Source: Prevotella sp.
GTDB lineage: Bacteria; Bacteroidota; Bacteroidia; Bacteroidales; Bacteroidaceae
Direction: 5' to 3'
DNA: 64,000 bases
Assembly: GCA_003447235.1 (NCBI GenBank)
Contig: DLZV01000016.1
Coordinates: forward strand, 11,294 to 75,293
Below are positions 11,003 through 19,756 of the stretch, piece by piece. Within the stretch, counting starts at the first letter, position 1, and the number at the start of each line of letters is the position of its first letter. A model generated the notes under the pieces. It saw only the letters and a program-made list of their open reading frames with translations, was not told where the DNA came from and did not search any database. Both the position numbers and the translations under genes were made by a program.

Positions 11003-11635
11003 CTATTCGACAGGGTAGAAATGGAACTGATGGTCTTCGAGGCGCATCTCCGCCAGTCCGTAGCGCACGAAGCGGGCCAGCAGGGTGATGCTGGCGCGCC
11101 GGTTGACTTGCGAGAGGCGCACCAGCCGGTTGAGCGTCTCGCCAGGGTATTCGGCCAGGGCGCGCATCATCTGCTGGGCTGTCTCGCCATACTCCATCTG
11201 GTTGGAGGCCCGTTGCTCCTGCTGCCACATCTCCAGGTGGACGGGAGAGGCGGCAATGTTCTCATCCTTGATGCGGACGTAGGCGTGAGGGGTGCCTTCC
11301 TCGTCGATGGCTTTGACGGGCTTGCGCTGGGCCGGGGGGATGGTGGCGATGACGACCGAGCGGCCCTCGACATGCAACGTGTCGAAGCGGATGGCACTCT
11401 CGGGCGTGCAATACTTGAATGCGGCTGCGTGCATCATGAAGATCTCCTCCTCGCTCTTCACGCCGCTGATATGGCCGTCGTCGCGCACGCCAATGAGCAG
11501 GCGTCCGCCACGGGTGTTGGCGAAGGCCGAGACCGATCGCGCCAACTTGGCCGCCTCCTGTATCTTGTATTTGAAGTCCTGCTGGTCGTGCTCGCCTTCT
11601 TCGATGAGCTTGCGCAGGTATTGCTCGTCTGTCAT
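11003..11635 (-). CDS. AlbA_2/divergent-AAA domain protein, probable DNA-binding regulator
   Basis: A 210-residue protein with an N-terminal AlbA_2 (Schlafen-type) putative DNA-binding domain: EEGEHDQQDFKYKIQEAAK (about 10-28) and FANTRGGRLLIGVRDDGHISGV (about 39-60). A C-terminal helical part resembles a winged helix. The frame stays open far upstream, but that extension lies antisense to mrp and has no family signature; the ATG at 11635 begins the recognisable domain. It is divergent from mrp with a 171-bp shared regulatory region. The family is usually annotated as a transcriptional regulator or ATP-binding protein; its target is unknown. Confidence 0.85.
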   Translation of the reverse strand: MTDEQYLRKLIEEGEHDQQDFKYKIQEAAKLARSVSAFANTRGGRLLIGVRDDGHISGVKSEEEIFMMHAAAFKYCTPESAIRFDTLHVEGRSVVIATIPPAQRKPVKAIDEEGTPHAYVRIKDENIAASPVHLEMWQQEQRASNQMEYGETAQQMMRALAEYPGETLNRLVRLSQVNRRASITLLARFVRYGLAEMRLEDHQFHFYPVE

Positions 11636-11754
11636 CCTTTGATTCCTTAGTTGGTTTGGAAGTGCAAAGGTAGCCAATTCCACCCAAACGGCCAAACGGA
11701 GGATGGGCGAACTGCCGCCTTGCCGAGGGGTGATCAGCCTTTTTAAGCGGTTGC

Positions 11755-11788
11755 TTTGTGAGAATGCGGAAAATTCTTCGTACCTTTG
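11755..11788 (+). promoter_or_regulatory. Promoter of mrp
   Basis: TTTG at 11755-11758 and TACCTTTG at 11781-11788 are 22 bp apart, close to the Bacteroidota consensus. Transcription would begin near 11795, leaving a leader of only about 12 nt before the ATG at 11807. Confidence 0.65.
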
Positions 11789-11806
11789 CCCAAAAATAAC
11801 GACAAT

Positions 11807-12910
11807 ATGCAACTGTATCCCAAATTGATTACCGATGCCCTGGAGAAAGTGATCTACCCGGGCACGAAGAAAAATCTCGTCGAGAGCGAAATGTTGGCCG
11901 ACAGCATCCGCATCGATGGCAATAAAGTGAGTTTCACGTTGATATTCCCCCGCGATACCGACCCGTTTATGCAATCGACCATCAAGGCTGCCGAGGCTCA
12001 GATCCACTACTCCATTGGCGAGGAGGTGGAGGTGACGATCCATACGGAGTTTCGCTCCGCCAAGCGTCCCGAGCCGGGCAAGATGCTGCCCCAGGTGAAG
12101 AATGTCATTGCCGTCAGTTCGGGCAAGGGTGGCGTCGGCAAGAGCACGGTCTCTGTCAACCTCGCCATCTCCCTGGCCAAGTTGGGCTACAAGGTGGGTA
12201 TCCTCGATACCGATATCTTTGGCCCCAGCCTGCCCAAGATGTTTGGCGTGGAGGGCGCTCCTATCTATAGTGTGGAGAAGGACGGTCGCCAGCTCATCGA
12301 GCCCCTGGAGAAATATGGAGTCAAATTGCTCTCCATTGGTTTCTTCGTCAATCCCGAGACGGCTACGCTCTGGCGTGGTGGCATGGCCTCCAATGCCTTG
12401 AAGCAGCTCATTGCTGATGCCGACTGGGGTGAGCTCGACTATTTCGTGCTCGATACGCCACCGGGCACCTCCGACATCCATCTCACCCTCCTTCAGTCGC
12501 TTGCCATCACGGGCGCCATCATCGTCTCGACCCCGCAGAAGGTGGCTCTCGCCGACGCACGCAAGGGTATTGACATGTACCTCAACGACAAGGTGAACGT
12601 CCCCATCCTTGGTTTGGTGGAGAACATGGCATGGTTTACGCCGAAGGAGTTGCCCGAGAACAAGTACTTCCTCTTTGGCAAGGACGGCTGCAAGAATTTG
12701 GCCAAGGAGATGGAACTGCCTTTGCTGGCCCAGATCCCTATCGTGCAGGGTATCTGTGAGAGTGGCGACGAGGGAGTGCCTGCCGCGGTCAATACCGAGT
12801 CGATTGTGGCTCAGTCCTTCCTCAGTCTGGCGCAGAGTGTCGTGACGGTAGTCAATCGTCGCAACGCCCGTCTGCCGAAGACGAAGATCGTCGAGGTCAA
12901 CAACAAGTAG
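11807..12910 (+). CDS. mrp: Mrp/ApbC family Fe-S cluster carrier ATPase
   Basis: A 367-residue MinD-like P-loop ATPase that carries or assembles iron-sulfur clusters in the cytoplasm. The N-terminal MIP18/DUF59-type domain covers about residues 1-85. The deviant Walker A SSGKGGVGKST follows near residue 105, then GILDTDIFGPSLPKMFG and DTPPGTSDIHLT. The start at 11807 is chosen because a TTG further upstream overlaps the promoter. In place of the usual CxxC cluster ligands after VENMA the sequence reads WFTPKELPEN, leaving one cysteine in GKDGC; I believe this is common in the phylum. The gene is monocistronic. Confidence 0.92.
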   Translation: MQLYPKLITDALEKVIYPGTKKNLVESEMLADSIRIDGNKVSFTLIFPRDTDPFMQSTIKAAEAQIHYSIGEEVEVTIHTEFRSAKRPEPGKMLPQVKNVIAVSSGKGGVGKSTVSVNLAISLAKLGYKVGILDTDIFGPSLPKMFGVEGAPIYSVEKDGRQLIEPLEKYGVKLLSIGFFVNPETATLWRGGMASNALKQLIADADWGELDYFVLDTPPGTSDIHLTLLQSLAITGAIIVSTPQKVALADARKGIDMYLNDKVNVPILGLVENMAWFTPKELPENKYFLFGKDGCKNLAKEMELPLLAQIPIVQGICESGDEGVPAAVNTESIVAQSFLSLAQSVVTVVNRRNARLPKTKIVEVNNK

Positions 12911-12946
12911 GGGAGGAAGTTTCCCCCTACTTTCCACCCCTGCTTC

Positions 12947-13030
12947 TTGGGCCAAGCCGTGGTGTTTGTGCCTTGGGCTATAAGTCGTGGTGATTGTGCC
13001 TTGGGCTATAAGCCGTGGTGTTTGCGCTTT
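12947..13030 (+). repeat. 28-bp degenerate tandem repeat, about three copies
   Basis: Units begin TTGGGC at 12947, 12973 and 13001 (26, 28 and 28 bp) and share CGTGGTG followed by TTG; a decayed fourth begins near 13029. The array fills the spacer between mrp and the first Rpn-like gene. Confidence 0.8.
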
Positions 13031-13093
13031 TGGCTTATTAAAAACAATGGCGCCTATGTCTTATCAATTCAATAAATAAGGAAAGGAGAAAAG

Positions 13094-14092
13094 ATGATTC
13101 ACATAGCCAATCCGATTTACGACTCCGTCTTCAAGTATCTGATGGAGGACGAGCGCGTGGCGCGTACCATTCTCTCTGCCTTGCTCAAGAAGGAGGTGGT
13201 CAGCGTGGAGATGCGTCGCAACGAGTATGCCAATGTCGGTCGCAGGGACATCTCCATGTTTCGCATCGACTTTGGCGCGAAGCTGCGCGAGGCCGATGGT
13301 CGTGTCCACCTCGTCCTGATCGAGTTGCAGAAGACGTGGCTTCCCACGGAGACGCTCCGCTTCCGTCAGTATCTTGGTGCGCAATACAGCAACCAAGAAA
13401 ATATGCTCAAGGAGGACCTTGCTCCCTCTCGCTATGCCATTCCTATGGTGGCGGTCTATCTCTTGGGCCATCTGGTGGGCAATATCACGGAGCCTGTCCT
13501 CTATGTGAAGCACAAGGCCTACAACTACGAAGGCCATGAGGTGACGGAGGGCATGCCCGATCCGTTTGTGGAGAGCCTGACCCACGACAGCATCATTGTG
13601 CAGATTCCCCGCCTCCATGGCCGCATCAACAACCGGCTGGACCGCGTGCTGAGTGTCTTCGACCAGACGCAGAAGGAAAAAGGCAATCCCCGCATGATCC
13701 GTCTGGACGAGACGCTCTATGCCGACGATAGCGACATGCGCCACATCCTCCATCGCCTTACCTCCGCCTCTACTGACGAGAAATTGAGGCGCGACATGGA
13801 GGTGGAGGACGAGTTTCTCTCGGTCGTCGAGGAGTATGACACGACCATCATGAAGCAGCAGGAGGAGCTCAAGACGATGGGCCATCAGTTGGCGGCTCAG
13901 GGTAGCCAGCTGGAGAAGGCAAACCGACAACTGCTGGAGCAAAGCGATAGGCTGCAAGAGCAGAATGATAAGCTGCAAGAGCAAAAGGATAAACTTCGCG
14001 CCACGGCACGTCTGTTGCGCGAAAGCGGGATGAACGTGCAGGCTATAGCCGAGGCCACGGGCTTGAGCAGCGAGGAAATAGAAAAGATCTGA
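13094..14092 (+). CDS. Rpn family (PD-(D/E)XK) recombination-promoting nuclease/putative transposase
   Basis: A 332-residue protein of the Rpn/transposase_31-like group. The PD-(D/E)XK core is visible in the first third: DSVFKYLMEDERVARTILSALL, then IDFGAKL and LVLIELQKT, in which the Asp and the Glu-x-Gln would be catalytic. The C-terminal third is a coiled coil (about residues 255-305, repeated LQEQNDKLQEQKDKL), followed by a short helix-turn-helix-like end NVQAIAEATGLSSEEIEKI. Family members in Escherichia coli are DNA endonucleases with phage-defence or recombination roles. It is flanked by two different tandem-repeat arrays and a strong terminator, so it is a single-gene unit. Confidence 0.85.
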   Translation: MIHIANPIYDSVFKYLMEDERVARTILSALLKKEVVSVEMRRNEYANVGRRDISMFRIDFGAKLREADGRVHLVLIELQKTWLPTETLRFRQYLGAQYSNQENMLKEDLAPSRYAIPMVAVYLLGHLVGNITEPVLYVKHKAYNYEGHEVTEGMPDPFVESLTHDSIIVQIPRLHGRINNRLDRVLSVFDQTQKEKGNPRMIRLDETLYADDSDMRHILHRLTSASTDEKLRRDMEVEDEFLSVVEEYDTTIMKQQEELKTMGHQLAAQGSQLEKANRQLLEQSDRLQEQNDKLQEQKDKLRATARLLRESGMNVQAIAEATGLSSEEIEKI

Positions 14093-14110
14093 TGAGGCTT
14101 TGCTATAGAT

Positions 14111-14185
14111 AGCAGGTTATGCTAAAGCAGGTTATGCAAAAGCTGGCAACGCTAAAGCAGGCAATGTAAGTGCTGACAATCTAAG
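14111..14185 (+). repeat. 15-bp tandem repeat, five copies
   Basis: Units begin at 14111, 14126, 14141, 14156 and 14171 with consensus AGCAGGYWATGCWAA, more decayed to the right. The period is a multiple of three, and one frame reads as repeats of Ala-Gly-Tyr/Asn-Ala-Lys, but that frame has a stop just upstream and is not joined to the Rpn-like gene. Confidence 0.8.
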
Positions 14186-14212
14186 ATTGACAACTATCGC
14201 TTGAGGTAAGAG

Positions 14213-14267
14213 TGCGCGAGGAATGCGTTCCGGAGCCAACGGAAGGCTTTTCTCGCGCATTTTCTTT
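14213..14267 (+). terminator. Terminator after the first Rpn-like gene
   Basis: Nested stems TGCGCGAG/CTCGCGCA (14213-14220 and 14252-14259) and TTCCG/CGGAA inside, followed by TTTTCTTT. Confidence 0.8.
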
Positions 14268-14276
14268 AATCCTTAA

Positions 14277-14298
14277 TTTGTGCAACCCGTTGCGCAAA
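14277..14298. promoter_or_regulatory. Inverted repeat upstream of malQ, candidate LacI-family operator
   Basis: Arms TTTGTGCAAC and GTTGCGCAAA, separated by CC, are complementary at 9 of 10 positions. The TGCAA core resembles the perfect palindrome between susC and the lacI-like gene. It lies about 50 bp before the putative malQ -7 element. That it is an operator is inferred. Confidence 0.45.
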
Positions 14299-14349
14299 AA
14301 CGAGGCGATTTCATCCCGTCTCTGAAACGTCCCTAAAAAAGAAAAAACG

Positions 14350-14357
14350 TAATTTTG
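14350..14357 (+). promoter_or_regulatory. -7 element of malQ
   Basis: TAATTTTG matches TAnnTTTG and lies 24 bp before the malQ start; no clear -33 TTTG is seen. Confidence 0.5.
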
Positions 14358-14381
14358 AATCGAAAATAACTGACCCAAGTA

Positions 14382-17198
14382 ATGAATATACGATTCAGCG
14401 TAGAATACCGGACTGAGTACGGGCAGGAGCTGATGCTCCATCTTTCGGAGGCTGGAAGCGGTGGTCTGAAGACTGCCGTAGAATATCGGATGCACACAGA
14501 TGATGGCCAAACGTGGCATTGTGACATCCAGAAAGACTGGCCTTTGGGTACCGTTCTCTCCTATTATTATAGTGTGGAGCGTGGCGGCACGACCGAGCGC
14601 CAGGAGTGGTTGGTGGTACCCCATCGTCTGGAACTGACGGCAGGTGGCACCAGCTACCGAGTCTATGACCATTGGAGCGACCTTCCCGAGGATTCGTTCC
14701 TCTATTCCTCTGCCGTGAGCGACTGCCTCATGGAGGCCCGCCTGTCGGTGCCGCCTGTGACCCGCTTTGTGCGGACCGTCCGCATCAGGGTGCGTGCTCC
14801 CCAGCTCCGCAAAGGCCAACGGCTTTATGTCGTCGGCCAGCAGCCCGCCCTGGGCCAATGGAAGATGGAACGTGCCGTCCCCATGACCGAGCATGCCGTG
14901 GGCGAGTGGATGGCCGATATCGACGTGTCACGCCTCTATGGCAGCCAGATGGAACTGAAGTTTGTTGCCGTGGAAGGCAACGACTTCAGCAAGAGCGTCT
15001 GGGAGTCGGGCGACAACCGTACCGTCACGTTGCCCTTGATGAGCGATGGCGAGGTGGTGGTCTATGACCTCACGGAAGTCTTCCTCCCCCTCGCTCCGCT
15101 TCGCGTGGCCGGCACGCTCGTCCCCGTCTTCTCCCTGCGCAGCAAGAGCAGTTTTGGCGTGGGCGATTTTGGCGACCTGAAGAAGATGATCGACTGGGTG
15201 GCCCTCACCCGCCAGCGCGTCTTGCAGGTGCTCCCCATCAACGATACTACCCAGACCCACACCTGGACCGACTCCTATCCTTATAGCTGCATCTCCATCT
15301 TCGCCATCCATCCACAGTACGTGGACCTGTCCGCCTTGCCCCCGTTGGCCGACAAGAAGGCGCGCATCGCCTACGAGCAGTTGCGTAGCGAACTCAACGA
15401 CCTGCCGCAGATCGACTATGAGCGCGTACAGGAGGCCAAGACGGGCTACCTCCGCCTGTTGTTCGCCCAGGACGGGGAGCGCGTGATGGCAACCAAGGCC
15501 TATCAGCAGTTCTTCCAGGAGAACGAGCGCTGGCTCGTGCCCTACGCCCAGTATTGCTGCCTCCGCGACCGCTACGGATCTGCCGACTTCTCTACCTGGC
15601 CCGCCCATCACCAATGGGACGAGCACGACCGCAAGTCGCTCTCCACGCCCGGCACGAAAGCCTATGGCGAGGTGGCGTTCTTCTACTACGTCCAGTACCT
15701 CCTCTTCTCCCAGATGTCGGAGGCCCACGCCTATGCGCGCCAGAAGAACGTGATCCTCAAGGGCGATATCCCCATTGGCGTCAGCCGCTATGGTTGTGAC
15801 GTATGGATGGAGCCCCGCTACTTCAACCTCAACGGCCAGGCTGGTGCGCCCCCCGACGACTTCTCCGTCAACGGGCAAAACTGGGGACTCCCCACCTACA
15901 ACTGGGAGGAGATGCTCCGCGACGGATGCCAATGGTGGGTGCGTCGCTTCCAGAGCATGGCCAGTTTCTTCGACGCCTACCGTATCGACCACGTGCTCGG
16001 TTTCTTCCGTATCTGGGAGATTCCCATCCACTCCGTCCACGGTCTGCTCGGACAGTTTCAGCCCGCCCTGGCCCTGACGCGCGAGGAGATAGAGGGCTAT
16101 GGCCTCCATTGGCAGGAAGAACTCTTCACCACGCCCTTCATCACCGACTGGGTCCTCGACCGGGTGTTCCATGAGAAGGCCGCCTTCGTCCGCGACCACT
16201 TCCTGGAGCGCAAGACCGACTATTATTATCGGATGAAGGAAGCCTTCGACACCCAACGTAAGGTGGAGGCCTTCTTTGCCGCCCTTGCTGCCGACGACGG
16301 CCAGCGTCGCGACTTCTTTGGCAAGGAGACGACCGTGCAGGACGCAGAGAACCTGCGCGACGGCCTCTATGCCCTGATCAGCGACGTGCTCTTCGTCCGC
16401 GACCATCGCGACTCCAACCGCTTCCATCCGCGCATTTGTGTGCAGCTCGACTTCGTCTATGAGAGCTTGTACGATAGCGACAAGGCCCTCTTCAACCGCC
16501 TCTACGACGACTACTTCTACCGTCGCAACAACCAGTACTGGTATGGTGAGGCCATGCGCAAGTTGCCCCGCCTCGTGGAGGCCACGCGGATGCTGGTCTG
16601 TGCCGAAGACCTGGGCATGGTGCCCTCCTGTGTGCCTTGGGTGCTCGACGCCCTGCGTATCCTCTCGCTCGAAGTCCAGAGCATGCCGAAGGACCCGGCC
16701 GACGAGTTTGGCCATACCGATCGTTTCCCCCATCGCTCCGTTTGCACCTTCTCCTCCCACGACATGCCCACGCTTCGCCAATGGTGGGACGAGGACTGGG
16801 ACCGCACCCAGCACTATTACCAGACCATGCTCCATCGCCCAGGTGGCGCTCCCCATCCCCTCCCCGGATGGTTGGCACGCGACGTGGTCGGCAGCCAGTT
16901 GGCCTCCCCCTCCATGCTTTGCGTCCTGAGTATCCAGGACTGGATGGCCGTAGATGAGAAGTTGCGTTTGGCTGATGCCGATGCCGAGCGCATCAACATC
17001 CCGTCCAATCCCCACCACTACTGGCGCTACCGCATGCACGTCGCTATCGAGGACCTAATGCACAACCAGGACTTTAATGCCAACATGCGGGAGATGGTCG
17101 CTGAGTCGGGCCGCGCGCCTTGTAGGGCTTGCTGTCCCAAGGATGCCGGCCTGGGCGTGCCTATATGGATCGACCAGGCCGACATCCCGACCTCATGA
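14382..17198 (+). CDS. malQ: 4-alpha-glucanotransferase (GH77) with N-terminal CBM20 starch-binding domains
   Basis: A 938-residue amylomaltase or disproportionating enzyme that transfers glucan segments between malto-oligosaccharides. Two CBM20-like modules occupy about residues 1-235; the second shows GQQPALGQW and a WESGDNR segment. The GH77 barrel follows from about 250 (FSLRSKSSFGVGDFGDLKKM). The nucleophile is D536 in YRIDHVLGF, the acid/base E742 in CAEDLGMVP, and SSHDMPTLRQWW holds the third acidic residue. There is no signal peptide, so it is cytoplasmic. The domain would be expected to end near MREMVAESGR; the further 27 residues, with three cysteines and two prolines, look like read-through into former spacer. 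Confidence 0.93.
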   Translation: MNIRFSVEYRTEYGQELMLHLSEAGSGGLKTAVEYRMHTDDGQTWHCDIQKDWPLGTVLSYYYSVERGGTTERQEWLVVPHRLELTAGGTSYRVYDHWSDLPEDSFLYSSAVSDCLMEARLSVPPVTRFVRTVRIRVRAPQLRKGQRLYVVGQQPALGQWKMERAVPMTEHAVGEWMADIDVSRLYGSQMELKFVAVEGNDFSKSVWESGDNRTVTLPLMSDGEVVVYDLTEVFLPLAPLRVAGTLVPVFSLRSKSSFGVGDFGDLKKMIDWVALTRQRVLQVLPINDTTQTHTWTDSYPYSCISIFAIHPQYVDLSALPPLADKKARIAYEQLRSELNDLPQIDYERVQEAKTGYLRLLFAQDGERVMATKAYQQFFQENERWLVPYAQYCCLRDRYGSADFSTWPAHHQWDEHDRKSLSTPGTKAYGEVAFFYYVQYLLFSQMSEAHAYARQKNVILKGDIPIGVSRYGCDVWMEPRYFNLNGQAGAPPDDFSVNGQNWGLPTYNWEEMLRDGCQWWVRRFQSMASFFDAYRIDHVLGFFRIWEIPIHSVHGLLGQFQPALALTREEIEGYGLHWQEELFTTPFITDWVLDRVFHEKAAFVRDHFLERKTDYYYRMKEAFDTQRKVEAFFAALAADDGQRRDFFGKETTVQDAENLRDGLYALISDVLFVRDHRDSNRFHPRICVQLDFVYESLYDSDKALFNRLYDDYFYRRNNQYWYGEAMRKLPRLVEATRMLVCAEDLGMVPSCVPWVLDALRILSLEVQSMPKDPADEFGHTDRFPHRSVCTFSSHDMPTLRQWWDEDWDRTQHYYQTMLHRPGGAPHPLPGWLARDVVGSQLASPSMLCVLSIQDWMAVDEKLRLADADAERINIPSNPHHYWRYRMHVAIEDLMHNQDFNANMREMVAESGRAPCRACCPKDAGLGVPIWIDQADIPTS

Positions 17199-17251
17199 CC
17201 TCCCGACCTCATGAAGCCCAGGCTGAGTTTTTTTTAGGGTAAAATACTGAG

Positions 17252-17353
17252 CGCAAGGCCATTGAGAGCCTTCAAGGCAAGTGGAAATATTCAAGGCTCT
17301 TGGGAATGTTCAAGGCTATTGAGAATTTTCATGGCCCCTTGAGACTTTAAGGT
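17252..17353 (+). repeat. 19-bp tandem repeat, about five copies
   Basis: Units at 17272, 17291, 17310 and 17329 begin TTCAAGGC or TTCATGGC and contain TTGRGAA; partial copies lie on both sides. The array fills the malQ-susB spacer. Confidence 0.8.
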
Positions 17354-17414
17354 AAAAACTGAACTAAAGAAAATACTTTTTTAAGGTAAAAAATACTGTA
17401 TCAGAATAATAAGA

Positions 17415-19550
17415 ATGAAGACAACACTCCTATTTTCCGCCCTGCTGCTGCCCCTTTCGGTAGCCGCACAGACGGTCTCCTCGCCCAATGGGGCCATCAG
17501 CGTTTCCTTCTCGCTGACCGATGGAGGCAGGCCGACCTACGAGATGACCTACAAGGGACGTCCCGTCGTCAAGCCCTCCCACCTCGGACTGGAGCTCGCC
17601 AAGGACAAGCACGCCACCAAGGGCTTCGCCGAGACGAGCCTCATGGACGGTTTCACCGAGTCCCACTCGGAGGTCTCCTCCTTCGACGAGACCTGGAAGC
17701 CCGTCTGGGGCGAGACGGCCACTATCCGCAACCACTACAACGAGCTCCTCGTCAGTCTCTCCCAGGACCACACAGGACGCCAGATGAACATCCGCTTCCG
17801 CGTCTATGACGACGGCATGGGCCTCCGCTATGAGTTCCCCCAGCAGGACAGCCTCGTCTATTTCATCGTCAAGGAGGAGCACACGCAGTTTGCCATGACT
17901 GGCGACCATACCGCCTGGTGGCTGCCTGGCGACTACGACACGCAGGAGCAGGAGACTCAGGAGAGCCGCCTCTCCGAGATCCGCGCCCGTTTCCATGATG
18001 CCGTCAACTGGTCCAACTCTTCCGTGGCCAACTTCTCCGAGACGGGAGTACAGACCTCCCTGCAGATGAAGTCGCAGGACGGCCTGTATATCAACATCCA
18101 CGAGGCCGCCCTGGTCAACTATCCCGCCATGCACCTCAACCTCGACGACAAGCACATGGTCTTCGAGTCGTGGCTCACCCCCGACGCCACGGGCAACAAG
18201 GCCTATGTGCAGGTGCCCTTCAACACGCCCTGGCGCACGGTCATGGTCAGCGACGACGCCCGCGACATGCTTTCCTCCAACCTGATCCTCAACCTCAACG
18301 AGCCCTGCAAGATCGAGGACACGTCCTGGATCCACTCCACAAAGTATTGTGGCGTGTGGTGGGAGATGATCGTCGGCAAGAGCTCGTGGAACTATACCGA
18401 CGACCTGCCCAGCGTCGATATCTACAAGGTGGACTGGAAGCACGTCCGTCCCAACGGACGCCATGCGGCCAATACGGAGAACGTGAAGCGTTATATCGAC
18501 TTCGCGGCCAAGAACGGCCTGCAGGAGGTGCTCGTCGAGGGCTGGAACATCGGCTGGGAGGACTGGGCCAACCGTTGGAAGTGGGACGTCTTCGACTTCG
18601 TCACGCCCTATCCCGACTTCGACATCCAGTATCTCAACGAGTACGCCCACTCCAAGGGCGTGAAGCTCATGATGCACCACGAGACCAGTTCGAGCACGAT
18701 CAACTATGAGCGCCATCTCGAGGATGCCCTCAATCTGATGAACCGCTACGGCTATGATGCCGTCAAGACGGGCTATGTGGGCGATATCATCCCCCGTGGC
18801 GACTTCCATTTCAGCCAGTCGATGGTCAACCACTACCAGTATGTCGTCGAGCAGGCTGCCAAGCACCATGTGATGGTCAACGGCCACGAGGCCGTGCGCC
18901 CCACGGGTCTGTGCCGCACCTGGCCCAACCTCGTGGGCAACGAGAGCGCCCGTGGCACCGAGTATGAGGCTTTTGGCGGAAGTGCTCCCTCTCATACCGT
19001 CATCCTGCCCTTCACGCGTCTGCAGGGTGGTCCGATGGACTACACCCCGGGCATCCTCGAGACACAACTCAGCACCTGGAGCGACAACCCGAGTTGGGTG
19101 CGTACCACGCTCTGCGGTCAGCTCGCCCTCTATCTGACGATGTACAGTCCGCTCCAGATGGCTGCCGACCTCCCCGAGAACTACGAGAAGTATGACGACG
19201 CCTTCCAGTTTATCCGCGACGTGGCGACCGACTGGGACGACAGCCGATACCTTGAGGCCGAGCCCGCCCGCTACATTACCGTGGCGCGCAAGGCCAAGGG
19301 CACGGACCGTTGGTTCATTGGCGGCAAGTGCAACGAGGACGGCCACCAGTCCGACCTCCGTCTCGATTTCCTCGACAAGGGCAAGAAATACGTCTGCACG
19401 GTCTATGCCGACGCCAAGGATGCCGACTACGAGAAGAACCCCAAGGCCTACACCATCACCCGTCGCACGGTGAAGCAGGGCGACCGTCTTCGTCTGAAGA
19501 TGGCCCCGGGTGGTGGCTTTGCCGTCTCGCTCTTCCCCGTGGCCAAGTAG
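17415..19550 (+). CDS. susB: GH97 alpha-glucosidase (SusB-like)
   Basis: A 711-residue GH97 enzyme, close to the roughly 738 of Bacteroides thetaiotaomicron SusB, predicted to cleave malto-oligosaccharides to glucose in the periplasm. A signal peptide (residues 1-19, ending SVAAQ) is followed by the N-terminal beta-sandwich, the catalytic barrel (about 280-600) and a C-terminal beta-domain. The four glutamates of the inverting GH97 site are in place: E423 (MMHHETSS), E492 (VNGHEAVR), E510 (GNES) and E516 (RGTEYE). Their spacings of 69, 18 and 6 equal those of SusB E439, E508, E526 and E532. A terminator-like hairpin follows, so it may form its own transcript. Confidence 0.95.
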   Translation: MKTTLLFSALLLPLSVAAQTVSSPNGAISVSFSLTDGGRPTYEMTYKGRPVVKPSHLGLELAKDKHATKGFAETSLMDGFTESHSEVSSFDETWKPVWGETATIRNHYNELLVSLSQDHTGRQMNIRFRVYDDGMGLRYEFPQQDSLVYFIVKEEHTQFAMTGDHTAWWLPGDYDTQEQETQESRLSEIRARFHDAVNWSNSSVANFSETGVQTSLQMKSQDGLYINIHEAALVNYPAMHLNLDDKHMVFESWLTPDATGNKAYVQVPFNTPWRTVMVSDDARDMLSSNLILNLNEPCKIEDTSWIHSTKYCGVWWEMIVGKSSWNYTDDLPSVDIYKVDWKHVRPNGRHAANTENVKRYIDFAAKNGLQEVLVEGWNIGWEDWANRWKWDVFDFVTPYPDFDIQYLNEYAHSKGVKLMMHHETSSSTINYERHLEDALNLMNRYGYDAVKTGYVGDIIPRGDFHFSQSMVNHYQYVVEQAAKHHVMVNGHEAVRPTGLCRTWPNLVGNESARGTEYEAFGGSAPSHTVILPFTRLQGGPMDYTPGILETQLSTWSDNPSWVRTTLCGQLALYLTMYSPLQMAADLPENYEKYDDAFQFIRDVATDWDDSRYLEAEPARYITVARKAKGTDRWFIGGKCNEDGHQSDLRLDFLDKGKKYVCTVYADAKDADYEKNPKAYTITRRTVKQGDRLRLKMAPGGGFAVSLFPVAK

Positions 19551-19564
19551 TCGGCCTCGGACCG

Positions 19565-19614
19565 AAGTGGGCTGGTGCAGGCGCCAATACCCGGCTCCTT
19601 GCCCACTTGTTTTT
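19565..19614 (+). terminator. Probable terminator after susB
   Basis: AAGTGGGC (19565-19572) pairs with GCCCACTT (19601-19608) and is followed by GTTTTTG. Confidence 0.6.
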
Positions 19615-19756
19615 GATTTCAGCATAAGATTTTCGACTTTGCTACGTTATAAATAGTAATGATGGGTCTTGCCTGGCCGTCTCGTGGCACACGCCAAAGG
19701 ATGCCCCGGGTCTCGGCCGGGCAGGAGTCCATCCTAACAAAGTTACCAGCAAGCGT

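Noticed and set aside
11003..11650. Plus-strand frames over the AlbA_2 gene
   Set aside because: The minus-strand protein has conserved AlbA_2 motifs, the plus-strand frames none.
11636..12955. Upstream extension of the AlbA_2 gene across mrp
   Set aside because: The extension is the antisense of mrp and has no family features; the recognisable domain starts at 11635.
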